A DNA stretch of 64,000 nucleotides, taken from contig NZ_CP049038.1 of the NCBI RefSeq assembly GCF_011040495.1, positions 104,708-168,707 on the forward strand. Direction: 5' to 3'. A model generated the notes under the pieces. That model made no database searches. It saw nothing but the letters and a program-made list of their open reading frames with translations, and had not been told where the DNA came from. The stretch's first letter is position 1, and each line of letters begins with the position of its first letter. Source of the stretch: Pseudohalocynthiibacter aestuariivivens (GTDB lineage Bacteria > Pseudomonadota > Alphaproteobacteria > Rhodobacterales > Rhodobacteraceae). A program made the translations under genes and the position numbers. Positions 51,404 to 60,300 of the stretch are shown here, one piece after another.

Positions 51404-52211
51404 GGTATTGCCAAGTTGTTGGCATCAGCTTGCGAAGCTTGGCAAAGGCAGGATCATGCCACCATTTCCGCGGTGTAATCTGCCCAGAGGCTGAAAGCAT
51501 CGGAGCGGGCGTGGCGGTATGAAGTTGCGTTCAGTTGATATCGGCGGGGACGGAAGAGCAAGTTGATCTGGTCATGTGCGGCCAGAAACCTCTGTGCCTG
51601 CCGGTGGGATTTGAATTTGCCGAAGATCTTCTCTCGTTTACGTGTCGGCCGGTGCGACACTTCGATCGCGTTATTCAAGCCCTTGTGCGCGCGATGGTCA
51701 GCGTTCGGGGCCAGTGCTTTGACCGGCTTGATATAGCTGCGCAATTTGTCAGTAATGACCACCCTCGGCTCGCCAAACTGTGAAACCAATCTTTGGAAAA
51801 AGCGCTTTGCTGCTTTGGCATTGCGGCGTGTTTGCACGAGAATTTCGAGGACGTCTCCATCCGCGTTGATCGCACGCCACAGCCAGTGTTTCTTGCCACG
51901 GATCGTGATCACGACTTCATCCATGTGCCACTTATCGTTCGGCCGTGGTCGATCCCGGCGAATGCAATTTGCAAAGTGTTGACCAAAGCGATTGACCCAA
52001 AGCCGGATCGCTTCTCGGCTGACAATCACGCCCCGCGCGGCCAACAGGTCTTCAACATCAGCCGTGCTCAGAGCTAACCGATGGTACGCCCAAACAGCGT
52101 AACCAATAATCTCACGAGGATAACGAAACCCCTTCAGGCGTGGCAAATCAATTGGAATATTCATGGGGTCCACATACCTTTAGCAAACCCAGTCAACAAC
52201 TTGGCAATACC
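51404..52211 (-). mobile_element. IS6-family insertion sequence (intact)
   Basis: An 808-bp element with perfect 18-bp terminal repeats: GGTATTGCCAAGTTGTTG at 51404-51421 and its complement at 52194-52211. It carries an intact transposase. The flanking 8-mers (gcttggct and ccgcgaac) differ, so there is no target duplication, as expected after adjacent deletion or cointegrate resolution. It joins an IS66 fragment on one side to a truncated VirB5-like gene on the other. A 307-bp inverted identical fragment lies at 36243-36549. Confidence 0.92.
51454..52173 (-). CDS. IS6-family transposase
   Basis: 239 residues (a start at MNIPIDLPRLKGF is equally likely). The helix-turn-helix is LSTADVEDLLAARGVIVSREA. 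The catalytic triad is visible in KWHMDEVVI (D), VVITDKLRSY (D) and NNAIEVSHRPTRKREK (E). It is full length and presumably active. Confidence 0.95.
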   Translation of the reverse strand: MDPMNIPIDLPRLKGFRYPREIIGYAVWAYHRLALSTADVEDLLAARGVIVSREAIRLWVNRFGQHFANCIRRDRPRPNDKWHMDEVVITIRGKKHWLWRAINADGDVLEILVQTRRNAKAAKRFFQRLVSQFGEPRVVITDKLRSYIKPVKALAPNADHRAHKGLNNAIEVSHRPTRKREKIFGKFKSHRQAQRFLAAHDQINLLFRPRRYQLNATSYRHARSDAFSLWADYTAEMVA

Positions 52212-52833
52212 CCGCGAACAGCTTGCCACACTCACGGATCAACTCGCGGAGCTGCAAAGAACCTATGAAGCGCTCACCCGACTTGCCGAGCTTCCAGAAA
52301 TCATCCGGACGGAAATGGAAGACGAGTTGAACGGTCTGCTCGACCAAGAATTTGGCGACATCCTCGCCACGATTGAGGCGATCAAGACTGGGGATTTCTC
52401 GGGCCTCTCGGGCTCCAGCGCAGGCGAAATCGAAACCCAGATGGATCGGGTGCTGGCCGATCTCGGATTTGACGATGACACCCTCTCGGAAATGGCCACG
52501 AGCGGCAATCCCGGGGCCAACCGCGTGGCGACGCAGGCCACCACCGGTGCCCTTGTCTCGGCGGCGGCCCAGAACAGCTATGAGGATGCCGGCCAATCGC
52601 TCGAGCGGGTCGACCGCCTTGTCGGACTCATCGACGACATGGACGAACTAAAGGAAAGCATCGATCTCAACACGCGCGTGACCGCGGAGCTCGCCATTGC
52701 GCTGGTCGCCATGTGGCAACTCGAAGCCATCCAGACCGTGGGCGATGGCACCGGCGGCGTGATCGATGCCGCCACCATCGCCGAAGAACAGCGCTTCATG
52801 GATTTCACCTTGCCGGACCTGCGGGCCGAGTAA
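52212..52833 (+). pseudogene. VirB5-like gene, 5' end replaced by IS6
   Basis: About 206 codons remain, from REQLATLTDQLAELQRTYEA to FTLPDLRAE. The helical composition, AAQNSYEDAGQSLERVDRL and VAMWQLEAIQ fit a VirB5/TrbJ-type minor pilus protein encoded before virB8. The signal peptide and N-terminus are lost. The open frame seems longer (from 52081) only because it reads through the IS6 end in frame. Translation of a fusion is possible but secretion would fail. Confidence 0.65.
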
Positions 52834-52847
52834 TCGCGGGGGCATGA

Positions 52848-53504
52848 ATGGTGGCGACTGAACAAGAAATCATCGAGGAAGAACTGGTCTACGGTGCCCT
52901 GCGCCGCGAACGGCTCTGGCAACGCCTTGGCCTGATGGGCCTTGTCTTCGGTATCATCGGCTGTCTGAGTGCCGCGGCTGTCTCGATCCTCGATGTCGAT
53001 CCGCCCCCCGTCGTTGTCCCCTATGATCCCGCCACCGGCTTTGCACTCCCCGAAGCCTCGGTGGGCGCTTCCTCGGTGACCGCCAACCAGGCGATCATCG
53101 AGGCGGAAGTGTTCCGCTATGTGACCGACCGCGAGGTCTACAACCAGCTCGACAACGACCTGCGCATCCGCAGCGTCCTGCGCCGCTCGGACGGAGCTGC
53201 CGAGAGCGGGCTGCGCCAGATCTGGAACAGCGCCAACGAGAATTACCCGCCGACGGTCTATGGCCCCAATGCTCGGCTCGACGTGGAAATCCTCAGCATC
53301 AACCGGATCGGAACCAACCGCGCCACCGTGCGCTTGCGCAAGCGGCTGACCTCCATCAACGGCACCCAGACTGGCCTCTTCACTGCGACGCTTCTCTTCG
53401 AGTTCCGCCCGGAGACCCGCCGCTCCATCGATGAGGTCTGGACCAATCCATTCGGCTTCACCGTCCTCGAATATTCCATCCGCTCCGACAGATTGGAGAA
53501 CTGA
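52848..53504 (+). CDS. virB8: Type IV secretion protein VirB8
   Basis: 218 residues. A short cytosolic N-terminus and one membrane helix (about 25-46, LGLMGLVFGIIGCLSAAAVS) precede a periplasmic NTF2-like domain with ANQAIIEAEVFRYVTDREVY and NRATVRLRKRL. This bitopic scaffold of the inner-membrane complex contacts VirB9 and VirB10. It lies 14 bases after the truncated VirB5-like gene. Complete. Confidence 0.9.
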   Translation: MVATEQEIIEEELVYGALRRERLWQRLGLMGLVFGIIGCLSAAAVSILDVDPPPVVVPYDPATGFALPEASVGASSVTANQAIIEAEVFRYVTDREVYNQLDNDLRIRSVLRRSDGAAESGLRQIWNSANENYPPTVYGPNARLDVEILSINRIGTNRATVRLRKRLTSINGTQTGLFTATLLFEFRPETRRSIDEVWTNPFGFTVLEYSIRSDRLEN

Positions 53505-53506
53505 CG

Positions 53507-54202
53507 TTGTTGTTTATAAGATCGCTTATTTTTGTCATTGCCCTGTTGCCCGGCCTCGCCTCTGCCGAAGCCATCCCGCGTGGCGGTCCCAACGACAATC
53601 GGGTGCGCTTGGCCACCTACCAGGAGGGCCAGGTCTACCGTCTCAGCGTGTCGCTCACCCATGTGACCACCATCGAGTTCGGCGAGGGCGAAAGCATCCG
53701 CTCGATTATCGCAGGCGACACGGAAGGGTTTGAGATCGATGGCGTGCCGGGCGGCCAGGCCTTCGCGATCAAGCCCGTCGCGCGCGGCGTTCATACCAAT
53801 GTGACGGTCTACACGAACAGGCGAAGCTACTATTTCAACGTCGAGGAGGTCCGCAGCCCGACCTTCTATGTGGTGCAGTTCCGCTATCCGGAGGACGATG
53901 CGCGCCCGACCCGGGCCATCGCCGCCCAAGCGCCGAACTACAATTACGGCGCCAGCGCGCGGACCGAGTTCACGCCAACGCGCATCTGGGATGACGGGAC
54001 GTTCACGTATTTCGAATTTCCGCGGAACGCGCCGGTGCCTGCGATCTTCCGCTACGCCAATGGCCGTGAGCGCACGGTCAACACGCAAGCCACCGAGGAC
54101 GGCGTGATCCGGGTTTCAGGCGTGAACCGACAATGGGTGCTGCGGATCGGAGGTGAGGTGGTCTGCATCGAGGCCACACCACCTGCGGGGGTAGGCTCAT
54201 GA
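53507..54202 (+). CDS. virB9: Type IV secretion protein VirB9
   Basis: 231 residues from a TTG at 53507 (GGAGAAC upstream). A Sec signal (LFIRSLIFVIALLPGLASAE) precedes the N-terminal beta domain with VRLATYQEGQVYRLSVSL and the C-terminal domain with PTRIWDDGTFTYFEFPRNAP, typical of VirB9/CagX. It forms the outer-membrane core complex with VirB10. It overlaps virB10 by 4 bases. Confidence 0.92.
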   Translation: MLFIRSLIFVIALLPGLASAEAIPRGGPNDNRVRLATYQEGQVYRLSVSLTHVTTIEFGEGESIRSIIAGDTEGFEIDGVPGGQAFAIKPVARGVHTNVTVYTNRRSYYFNVEEVRSPTFYVVQFRYPEDDARPTRAIAAQAPNYNYGASARTEFTPTRIWDDGTFTYFEFPRNAPVPAIFRYANGRERTVNTQATEDGVIRVSGVNRQWVLRIGGEVVCIEATPPAGVGS

Positions 54203-55578
54203 GCGATACTGGAAACGCAGACCTCGAGAAACGCCTCGCTGCTCTAGAACAAGGCAAGGGCGCAGGTTCGACCCCTGCCCCAAGGCGCTCACCGCTGCTC
54301 GCTTTGGTCGTCGTCCTCGTGATCGGTGCGGGCGGTGCGTTGCTCTATCTCATGTCCCAACCCGAGGAAGAGCAAGCCCTTCCCACGGCCACGCCGGACG
54401 TGTTCCAGAACGAAGGCGACGGGTTCGGCGCAATCGAGACCTTGCCCCCGCCCGAGCCCGAGGTTGTGTTCGTCGCACCCGATCCGGTCGAGCCCAATGC
54501 TGAGCTTTTGGCGCAGATCGCCGCGCTGCAGGCTCAGATCGAGGAATTGCGCAACGCCCCCGAGCCGGTCGTCGAGGAAGACACCGCCGCCGCAGAGGCG
54601 ATCGACGCGCTGACCGCTCAGATCGCTGCGCTCCAAGCCGCCTCGGAAGCCGCACAGCAACGATTCCAGGACGAACTGACGGCGCGGGATCGCAGCCTTG
54701 AGCAACTCCGCATGGATCTGGAACTGGCCCAACTCGAGGCCAACCGCCCGCTCCCCGCACCCATCGGGCCTACCGAGGACGAGTTGCGCGCGCGGGAAGA
54801 AGAACGGCTCCGCCGCGAGGACGAAGCAAGGCGGCTCGCGGAACTTGAACGCCGCGCTGCTGAAGAGCGCGCGTTTCAGGAGCGGCGTATCACCTCGCCC
54901 ACCATCGCCTTTGGCGGCACCTCGGGTGCGAATGAAACGGCATTGACAGAGCGCACCTTCGGCGAGGTGACGGATTTCGTGCTGAACGGTGCGTTGCCCA
55001 CGTCCGTCACACAGGCAGAGGTCATTGCCAACCCGTCCAACACCATCATTCAGGGCACGATGATCCAGGCCGTAATGGAAACCGCCCTCGACAGCTCCCT
55101 GCCCGGCCAGACCCGTGCCGTGGTCTCTGAAGATGTGTTCAGTTTCGACGGTTCTCGGCTCTTGATCCCGCGTGGATCCCGCCTCATCGGGCGGTATCGT
55201 TCGGGCGTTGATATCGCGCAGCGCCGCGTCACCATCGCATGGGACCGGATCATCCTGCCCGATAATCAGACCGTCCAGATCAGCTCCTTCGGGGGTGATG
55301 AGTTGGGGCGTTCAGGTGTGACTGGCTTTGTCGATACGCGCTTTGATGAGCGCTTTGGCTCGGCAGCGCTGATTTCACTGATCTCCGCCGCACCAAGCGC
55401 CGCCGCCGCAAATGTCCAGGACGAAACAGCCGCGGACGTGCTCGAAGACGTGGGCGATGATCTAGCGGATGCCACGGACAGCGTGATTGGCGACTATCTC
55501 TCCATCGGCCCCGTCATCTATGTCGACCAGGGCGCGCGCGTCACGGTGATGGTCGACCGCGATCTGGAGATATTCTGA
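54199..55578 (+). CDS. virB10: Type IV secretion protein VirB10
   Basis: 459 residues. A cytosolic N-terminus, a membrane helix near 32-52 (LLALVVVLVIGAGGALLYLM), a Pro/Glu-rich stretch and a long coiled-coil (about 95-235, with Arg/Glu-rich repeats) come before the C-terminal beta-barrel domain: GTMIQAVMETALDSSLPGQT, SRLLIPRGSRLIGRY and DNQTVQISSF. It spans both membranes and links energy use to the outer pore. Complete. Confidence 0.94.
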   Translation: MSDTGNADLEKRLAALEQGKGAGSTPAPRRSPLLALVVVLVIGAGGALLYLMSQPEEEQALPTATPDVFQNEGDGFGAIETLPPPEPEVVFVAPDPVEPNAELLAQIAALQAQIEELRNAPEPVVEEDTAAAEAIDALTAQIAALQAASEAAQQRFQDELTARDRSLEQLRMDLELAQLEANRPLPAPIGPTEDELRAREEERLRREDEARRLAELERRAAEERAFQERRITSPTIAFGGTSGANETALTERTFGEVTDFVLNGALPTSVTQAEVIANPSNTIIQGTMIQAVMETALDSSLPGQTRAVVSEDVFSFDGSRLLIPRGSRLIGRYRSGVDIAQRRVTIAWDRIILPDNQTVQISSFGGDELGRSGVTGFVDTRFDERFGSAALISLISAAPSAAAANVQDETAADVLEDVGDDLADATDSVIGDYLSIGPVIYVDQGARVTVMVDRDLEIF

Positions 55579-55582
55579 GCCC

Positions 55583-56569
55583 ATGTCGCTGAGCTATCTC
55601 GAAACCTCCCTCGACCGGATCGAAGCCGCCGCCCGCGACGATGTCATCGAGATCTGCATCAACCCCGACGGCTCCTGCTGGGGCGAATTCCAGGGCGATC
55701 ATTTCATGCGAAAGCTGGACCAGGCGTTGACTGCAACCGAAGTGAAAGACCTCGGCAACCAGATCGCCTCCTCCGCCAACACCACGATGAGCAAGGACCG
55801 CCCCATCATCTCGGTCTCGATCACCTACAAGGGTCGCCCGATCCGAGCACAGGTCATTACCCCGCCCGCCGTGCTCTCGGCCATGTCGATCAGCCTGCGG
55901 TTCTTTTCAAGCCTGCCGCTTGACGGGCTTGCGCTTGATTTCCTCTTTGGCAAGGAACGCAAGCTTGAAGAACTCCGCCTCGAGAAAACCCACGAACTGC
56001 GCGAAGTGGTGGCCGCGGGCGTGATCGACGATGCGCTGGCCTTTTGCGTCGCCAACAAGCTTAACATGATCGTCTCTGGCGGCACCTCCACCGGCAAGAC
56101 CGTGGCTGCGCGCAAGATCCTCTCGCACGTGCCATCCGAGGAACGCATCGTCACCATCGAGGAAGCCGCCGAGCTTCTGCCGACCCAGCCCAATGCCGTG
56201 ACCCTCATCGCCAATCGCGATGCGGAGTTCCAGACCGCCGATGTGCTGCTCACCGCAACCTTGCGCATGCGCCCCGACCGGATCATCCTGGGCGAGGTGC
56301 GCGGCAAAGAGGCCATGACCTTCCTCGAGGCGATCAACACTGGCCATGGTGGGTCCATGACCACACTGCACGCCGAAACCCCGCAACTTGCCGTGCAGCG
56401 TCTGGCCATCGCCGCACTCAAGACCGAGATCCCGATGACCTATGCCGACATGATCCAGTACATCGAAAACTCCATCGATGTGATCATCCAGGCCGGTCGC
56501 CACGATGGCCGGCGCGGCATCACCGAATTTTACCTCCCCGGCGCAACTGAGATTGGAACTTCCCGATGA
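55583..56569 (+). CDS. virB11: Type IV secretion ATPase VirB11
   Basis: A 328-residue hexameric traffic ATPase. Walker A is GGTSTGKT (166-173), the Asp box EERIVTIEEAAEL, Walker B RIILGEVRGKEAM and the His box NTGHGGSMTTLHAET. It acts at the cytosolic face of the channel. It overlaps the next small gene by 4 bases. Confidence 0.94.
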   Translation: MSLSYLETSLDRIEAAARDDVIEICINPDGSCWGEFQGDHFMRKLDQALTATEVKDLGNQIASSANTTMSKDRPIISVSITYKGRPIRAQVITPPAVLSAMSISLRFFSSLPLDGLALDFLFGKERKLEELRLEKTHELREVVAAGVIDDALAFCVANKLNMIVSGGTSTGKTVAARKILSHVPSEERIVTIEEAAELLPTQPNAVTLIANRDAEFQTADVLLTATLRMRPDRIILGEVRGKEAMTFLEAINTGHGGSMTTLHAETPQLAVQRLAIAALKTEIPMTYADMIQYIENSIDVIIQAGRHDGRRGITEFYLPGATEIGTSR

Positions 56570-56760
56570 AGACATTTGAATACGACATCCTGTCCTTTCC
56601 CATGACCCGAAAAACCAGTCTCACCGACATGCAGGCCAGCCTGAACGCGAAGGGGGCCGAAGGCTGGGAGGTCGTGTCGATCAGCTCCTCGGAATTCGCC
56701 AATGTCGGCCACACAGTTTTCCTGAAGCGCGAAACCACTATCATCGGAGCCACGGAATGA
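56566..56760 (+). CDS. DUF4177-like small protein in the secretion operon
   Basis: A 64-residue protein. EYDILSFPM, then LNAKGAEGWEVVSISS and VFLKRETT, follow the DUF4177 pattern of a small beta-alpha protein. It starts in an ATGA overlap with virB11 and ends in another with the next gene, so it is a genuine operon member. Its role in secretion is unknown. Confidence 0.75.
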   Translation: MKTFEYDILSFPMTRKTSLTDMQASLNAKGAEGWEVVSISSSEFANVGHTVFLKRETTIIGATE

Positions 56761-57170
56761 AGCCGGCGCGGCTAACCCTTGCGCTAGTCGCGCTGGCCGT
56801 GAGCCTACTGGCTGTCCCTGCCTTCGCCGAGCGCAATATGGTGCCGACCCTCGATCGCAGCTTTGACGTCTGTCCGGACCGACCCGCTGAGCCCAACTGG
56901 ATGCAAGAAATACCCCTGCGCCAAGCCTATCAACGCGTGTTGGTCCAGGATATCTACCGCGCCCACAACCTCGAGCGCATCATCGAGACCGAAAGCTGCG
57001 ACTGTGAAATCCGGTTCCCGTCTTGGGACGCTGCCGAGGCGGAGTTTCATGAGCAGCACGCGAGTGACGAACGCTGGAAAATGCTGGAAGCATCCGACGC
57101 CTACAATCAGCGCGCGAACGACGTTCGCCTTGAGGCTAAAGCCATCTGCGAAACCGCAGGCAATTGGTAA
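56757..57170 (+). CDS. Hypothetical exported protein of the secretion operon
   Basis: 137 residues. A signal peptide (LTLALVALAVSLLAVPAFAE) precedes a mature part with four cysteines (DVCPDRP, ESCDCEI, AICETAG). EIPLRQAYQRVLVQDIYRAH is helical. I do not recognise the family. Its position between virB11 and virB6 suggests a periplasmic accessory or entry-exclusion-like factor; that is inference. Confidence 0.7.
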   Translation: MKPARLTLALVALAVSLLAVPAFAERNMVPTLDRSFDVCPDRPAEPNWMQEIPLRQAYQRVLVQDIYRAHNLERIIETESCDCEIRFPSWDAAEAEFHEQHASDERWKMLEASDAYNQRANDVRLEAKAICETAGNW

Positions 57171-57182
57171 GGCAGCCCCGTT

Positions 57183-58259
57183 ATGAGCGTCGTCACCTAT
57201 TTCGTTGAAACCTCCCAGGGCTATCTCGACACCGCCGCAGAAACCCAGTTCGGGTCGGTCGCGGCAACGGTCGGCACGCTTCTGGTGCTGGGAACAACGC
57301 TCGTGGTGATCCTCGTCTTCCTGAACATGATCTACCAGTACAAGGCGATGGACGGCCGAACAGCCTTCTGGCTCGCGGTCAAGATCGGGTTGATCGGAAT
57401 ATTCGCGACCAACTGGGTGCAGTTCAACGCCCTCTCCTCCGCCATCCTTGCCGGAATCGATAGCATTGCGGGGGCGCTCGTGGCTTCCGTCGGTGGTGGA
57501 ACTCCCGGTCCCTCTGGAACTTTCGCCGAAGAATTCGACCGGCTGATCGCGGAACTAGGGGACTATCTCAACGCCGCCGGGTCCGAGTTAAATTGGATGG
57601 CAGGGGCCATGCTCGACATTGTCGGAGTGCTGTTACTCTCGATCCTCGGCGGGCTAGCCGCCTTCATTCTCGTGGCCTCGCGTTTGATGATCGCACTTCT
57701 GATCGGGATCGCTCCAGTCATGATATTCCTGACACTATTCGAGGTGACCAAAGACTACTTCGCGCGGTGGCTGTCGGCGCTGGTTTCCTTCGCGCTCTAC
57801 CCCATCGTCGTGGCCGGCGTGTTCGCGACGATCACCGGCGTTTCCTCCGCACTCATCGGCGAGCTTGGCGACCCTGAAGGCGCCTCAAATATTGGCGCGC
57901 TCATCCCCTTCTTCATGATGGTGCTGATGGCTAAGGGCTTCATCATCGCAACACCCTTCATCGTCCGTGCGATCTCGGGAAACATCATGATGCCCGCCCT
58001 CTCCGGTGGCCTCGGCGGCGGCTACAGCTTCGCGCGCGCCGCCATGGGCAGCCAGCAGGCCTACAATCGCTACCTCATCGGCGGGGCCAGTGGAGCAGAA
58101 TACGCAGCCCTCAGGGCGCGGCAGTTCTTTGGCGTACAGCAGATGCCCGTGAGGCAAGGCATGGGGCAGACGGGTTCCGCAGGAGGCACAGGATCCGCAG
58201 ACTCGGGGTCAAAAATGCTGGCGCAGCTGGCGAGACTGGGTCGACTTGGCCGACGGTGA
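57183..58259 (+). CDS. virB6: Type IV secretion protein VirB6
   Basis: A 358-residue polytopic inner-membrane protein of the VirB6/TrbL family. Hydrophobic segments occur at about 27-52, 65-85, 140-190 and 195-275. VASRLMIALLIGIAPVMIFL then KDYFARWLSALVSFALYPIV is typical. It ends in a Gly/Ser/Gln-rich tail. It is the last gene of the visible operon. VirB2, B3, B4 and VirD4 are absent from the window. Confidence 0.9.
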   Translation: MSVVTYFVETSQGYLDTAAETQFGSVAATVGTLLVLGTTLVVILVFLNMIYQYKAMDGRTAFWLAVKIGLIGIFATNWVQFNALSSAILAGIDSIAGALVASVGGGTPGPSGTFAEEFDRLIAELGDYLNAAGSELNWMAGAMLDIVGVLLLSILGGLAAFILVASRLMIALLIGIAPVMIFLTLFEVTKDYFARWLSALVSFALYPIVVAGVFATITGVSSALIGELGDPEGASNIGALIPFFMMVLMAKGFIIATPFIVRAISGNIMMPALSGGLGGGYSFARAAMGSQQAYNRYLIGGASGAEYAALRARQFFGVQQMPVRQGMGQTGSAGGTGSADSGSKMLAQLARLGRLGRR

Positions 58260-58508
58260 CGGCCCAAACCGGACCTCGGGAGAAATCTCTCGCCGCTGCA
58301 CTGCGGCTCGTCATTCCGGACTTTCGCTGCGGCTGCATTCCCAAAAAACTGCCAAACTACTGCTCGGCGGTACGAAGCGGCCCTTCGACCCCGACTATCC
58401 AACAACCGCTTCATTCCTATGGACTGAATCGCTTGCAAAAGGGCATCCAAACACAACTTTAGGGCAAGAGGTAAACATGCTACTGTCCCAGTATGTTAGA
58501 GGTGAATT

Positions 58509-60293
58509 ATGACTGTCATCCGAGAAATTTCGATCTCCAATTTTCGAGGCATCAAGGCACTAAAGTGGTGGCCGAACCCAGGCATCAATTGCTTGATTGG
58601 GCCGGGAGACGGCGGAAAATCGACCATTCTCGATGCAATAGAACTCACCTTGGGGACTAGACAGAGCATTGTCTTTACCGATGCTGACTTCCACAGATGC
58701 CTGGTTGGTGAGCCAATTGTGATCGATGTGACACTGGGAGCTCTTCCCGATGAGTTGCTAAACCTAGAGGCATACGGCCACTTTCTGCGAGGTTGGGACC
58801 CGCAGACCGGGGCTATTCACAACGAGACATCCGCAGCGCTGGAAACGGTGTTGACTGTTCGGTTGATTGTAAGGAACGATTTGGAGCCGCAATGGTTGCT
58901 GTTTTCTGAAGGCCCATCAGCCGAGGGCCGTGAGCGGAACCTTCAATGGAAGCATCGGCAGCTAGTTGCGCCAACACGGCTCGGCACCGTGGCATCACAC
59001 CATATGGCTCTGGGCGCGCGATCCGTGCTCGGGAAGCTCTCTTCCGACAAGACACAGGCGTCAGCCGCTTTGGCGGCTGCATCCAGACAAGCCCGGCAGG
59101 CTTTTGCAGAGCAGGGATGTGATGGCGTCGATGAAGTGCTGGCGACCTCCAGAACCATCGCCAACAACATGGGAATCCCCGTTGAGCAGGTGAATGCCCT
59201 ATTGGACGTAAAAGGGGTAACGTTTTCAGGGGGTGCAATTGCCCTTCACGACGAAGATCAGGTTCCGCTCAAGAATCTTGGTTCCGGTTCCATGCGCTTG
59301 CTCGTCGCAGGACTTCAAAAGGTCGCAGGTCAATCAAGTATCTCGATCATTGACGAAGCAGAGTTTGGCTTGGAACCCTACCGGATTATACGCTTGCTTG
59401 ATTCGCTCGGTGCAAAATCAAACGATGCTTCGCAGCAAGTCTTTTTGACAACACACTCGCCAGTTGTATTGCGTGAGCTATCGTCAATTCAGTTACATGC
59501 AGTGCGGGCGACGCGCACCACTACACCCGCCGTGGTTAATAACGGTGAACTCATTCAGCCTGCAACAAAGACGACTTCCAATGCTGTGTTCCCACTTGGG
59601 GAATCTGAAGACGCTCAGAAGACGCTGAGGGCGTGCGCAGACGCCTTTCTCGCACCGAGTGTCATTGTTTGTGAGGGGAAGACAGAGATTGGCGTAATCC
59701 GAGGGTTGGATTTGTGGCGGCAAAGCCTTGATCAGAGGAGTTTGCTAGCAAACGGTTGCCACTGGGCCGATGGTGGCGGCTCAACTATGATGGAACGTGC
59801 TAAAATCTTTGCGCGTATGGGTTATCGAACCGCTTTGTTCATGGACTCCGATGTCGCCTACGATGCCGCGAGATATGCGGAATTGGCAGCCCACGGCATT
59901 TCTGTGTTCCGTTGGCAAGATGGGTATTCCACCGAAGCTGCAATCTTCGCATCAGTCCCCGCGGCGCAGATACCAGGGCTTCTTTCAATTGCCTGCGCAT
60001 GGCGATCTGAAGACTCCATTGATGGAAAAATCCGTCACGCGAGCAACGGTCAATACAATCTACAGCAATGCCGAGGTCACTTTGTCGATGTAATGCGACC
60101 TGTGTTGGGGCAATGCGCTGGCGATGGCAAATGGTTCAAAGACATTGAGCCTGCTGAACGGGCGTTGAGGGAAGTCATTGCCCCGGCCTGGCAAAATACA
60201 GATGCAATTTTCGCGGCACCCCTGAATTCGCTTTGGCAATGGATCAGCACATCGCCGACAGCGCAGCCAGCGAATTCCCCTGTCGGTGTGTAA
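58509..60293 (+). CDS. gajA: Gabija-type GajA: OLD-family ATPase with TOPRIM nuclease domain
   Basis: 594 residues. The ABC-type ATPase half has Walker A GPGDGGKST (31-39), signature-like NLGSGSM (256-262), Walker B SISIIDEAEFGLEP (277-290) and switch TTHSP (314-318). The TOPRIM half has VIVCEGKTE with E389, the DSD motif at 446-448 (ALFMDSDVA) and E476. AGAGGTG precedes the ATG. A UvrD-like helicase gene follows after 7 bases, the arrangement of Gabija systems, where GajA is a DNA nuclease triggered by nucleotide depletion. Gene composition is less GC-rich than the virB genes. Neighbouring VirB genes suggest a mobile element as carrier. Confidence 0.87.
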   Translation: MTVIREISISNFRGIKALKWWPNPGINCLIGPGDGGKSTILDAIELTLGTRQSIVFTDADFHRCLVGEPIVIDVTLGALPDELLNLEAYGHFLRGWDPQTGAIHNETSAALETVLTVRLIVRNDLEPQWLLFSEGPSAEGRERNLQWKHRQLVAPTRLGTVASHHMALGARSVLGKLSSDKTQASAALAAASRQARQAFAEQGCDGVDEVLATSRTIANNMGIPVEQVNALLDVKGVTFSGGAIALHDEDQVPLKNLGSGSMRLLVAGLQKVAGQSSISIIDEAEFGLEPYRIIRLLDSLGAKSNDASQQVFLTTHSPVVLRELSSIQLHAVRATRTTTPAVVNNGELIQPATKTTSNAVFPLGESEDAQKTLRACADAFLAPSVIVCEGKTEIGVIRGLDLWRQSLDQRSLLANGCHWADGGGSTMMERAKIFARMGYRTALFMDSDVAYDAARYAELAAHGISVFRWQDGYSTEAAIFASVPAAQIPGLLSIACAWRSEDSIDGKIRHASNGQYNLQQCRGHFVDVMRPVLGQCAGDGKWFKDIEPAERALREVIAPAWQNTDAIFAAPLNSLWQWISTSPTAQPANSPVGV

Positions 60294-60300
60294 ACTCAGA

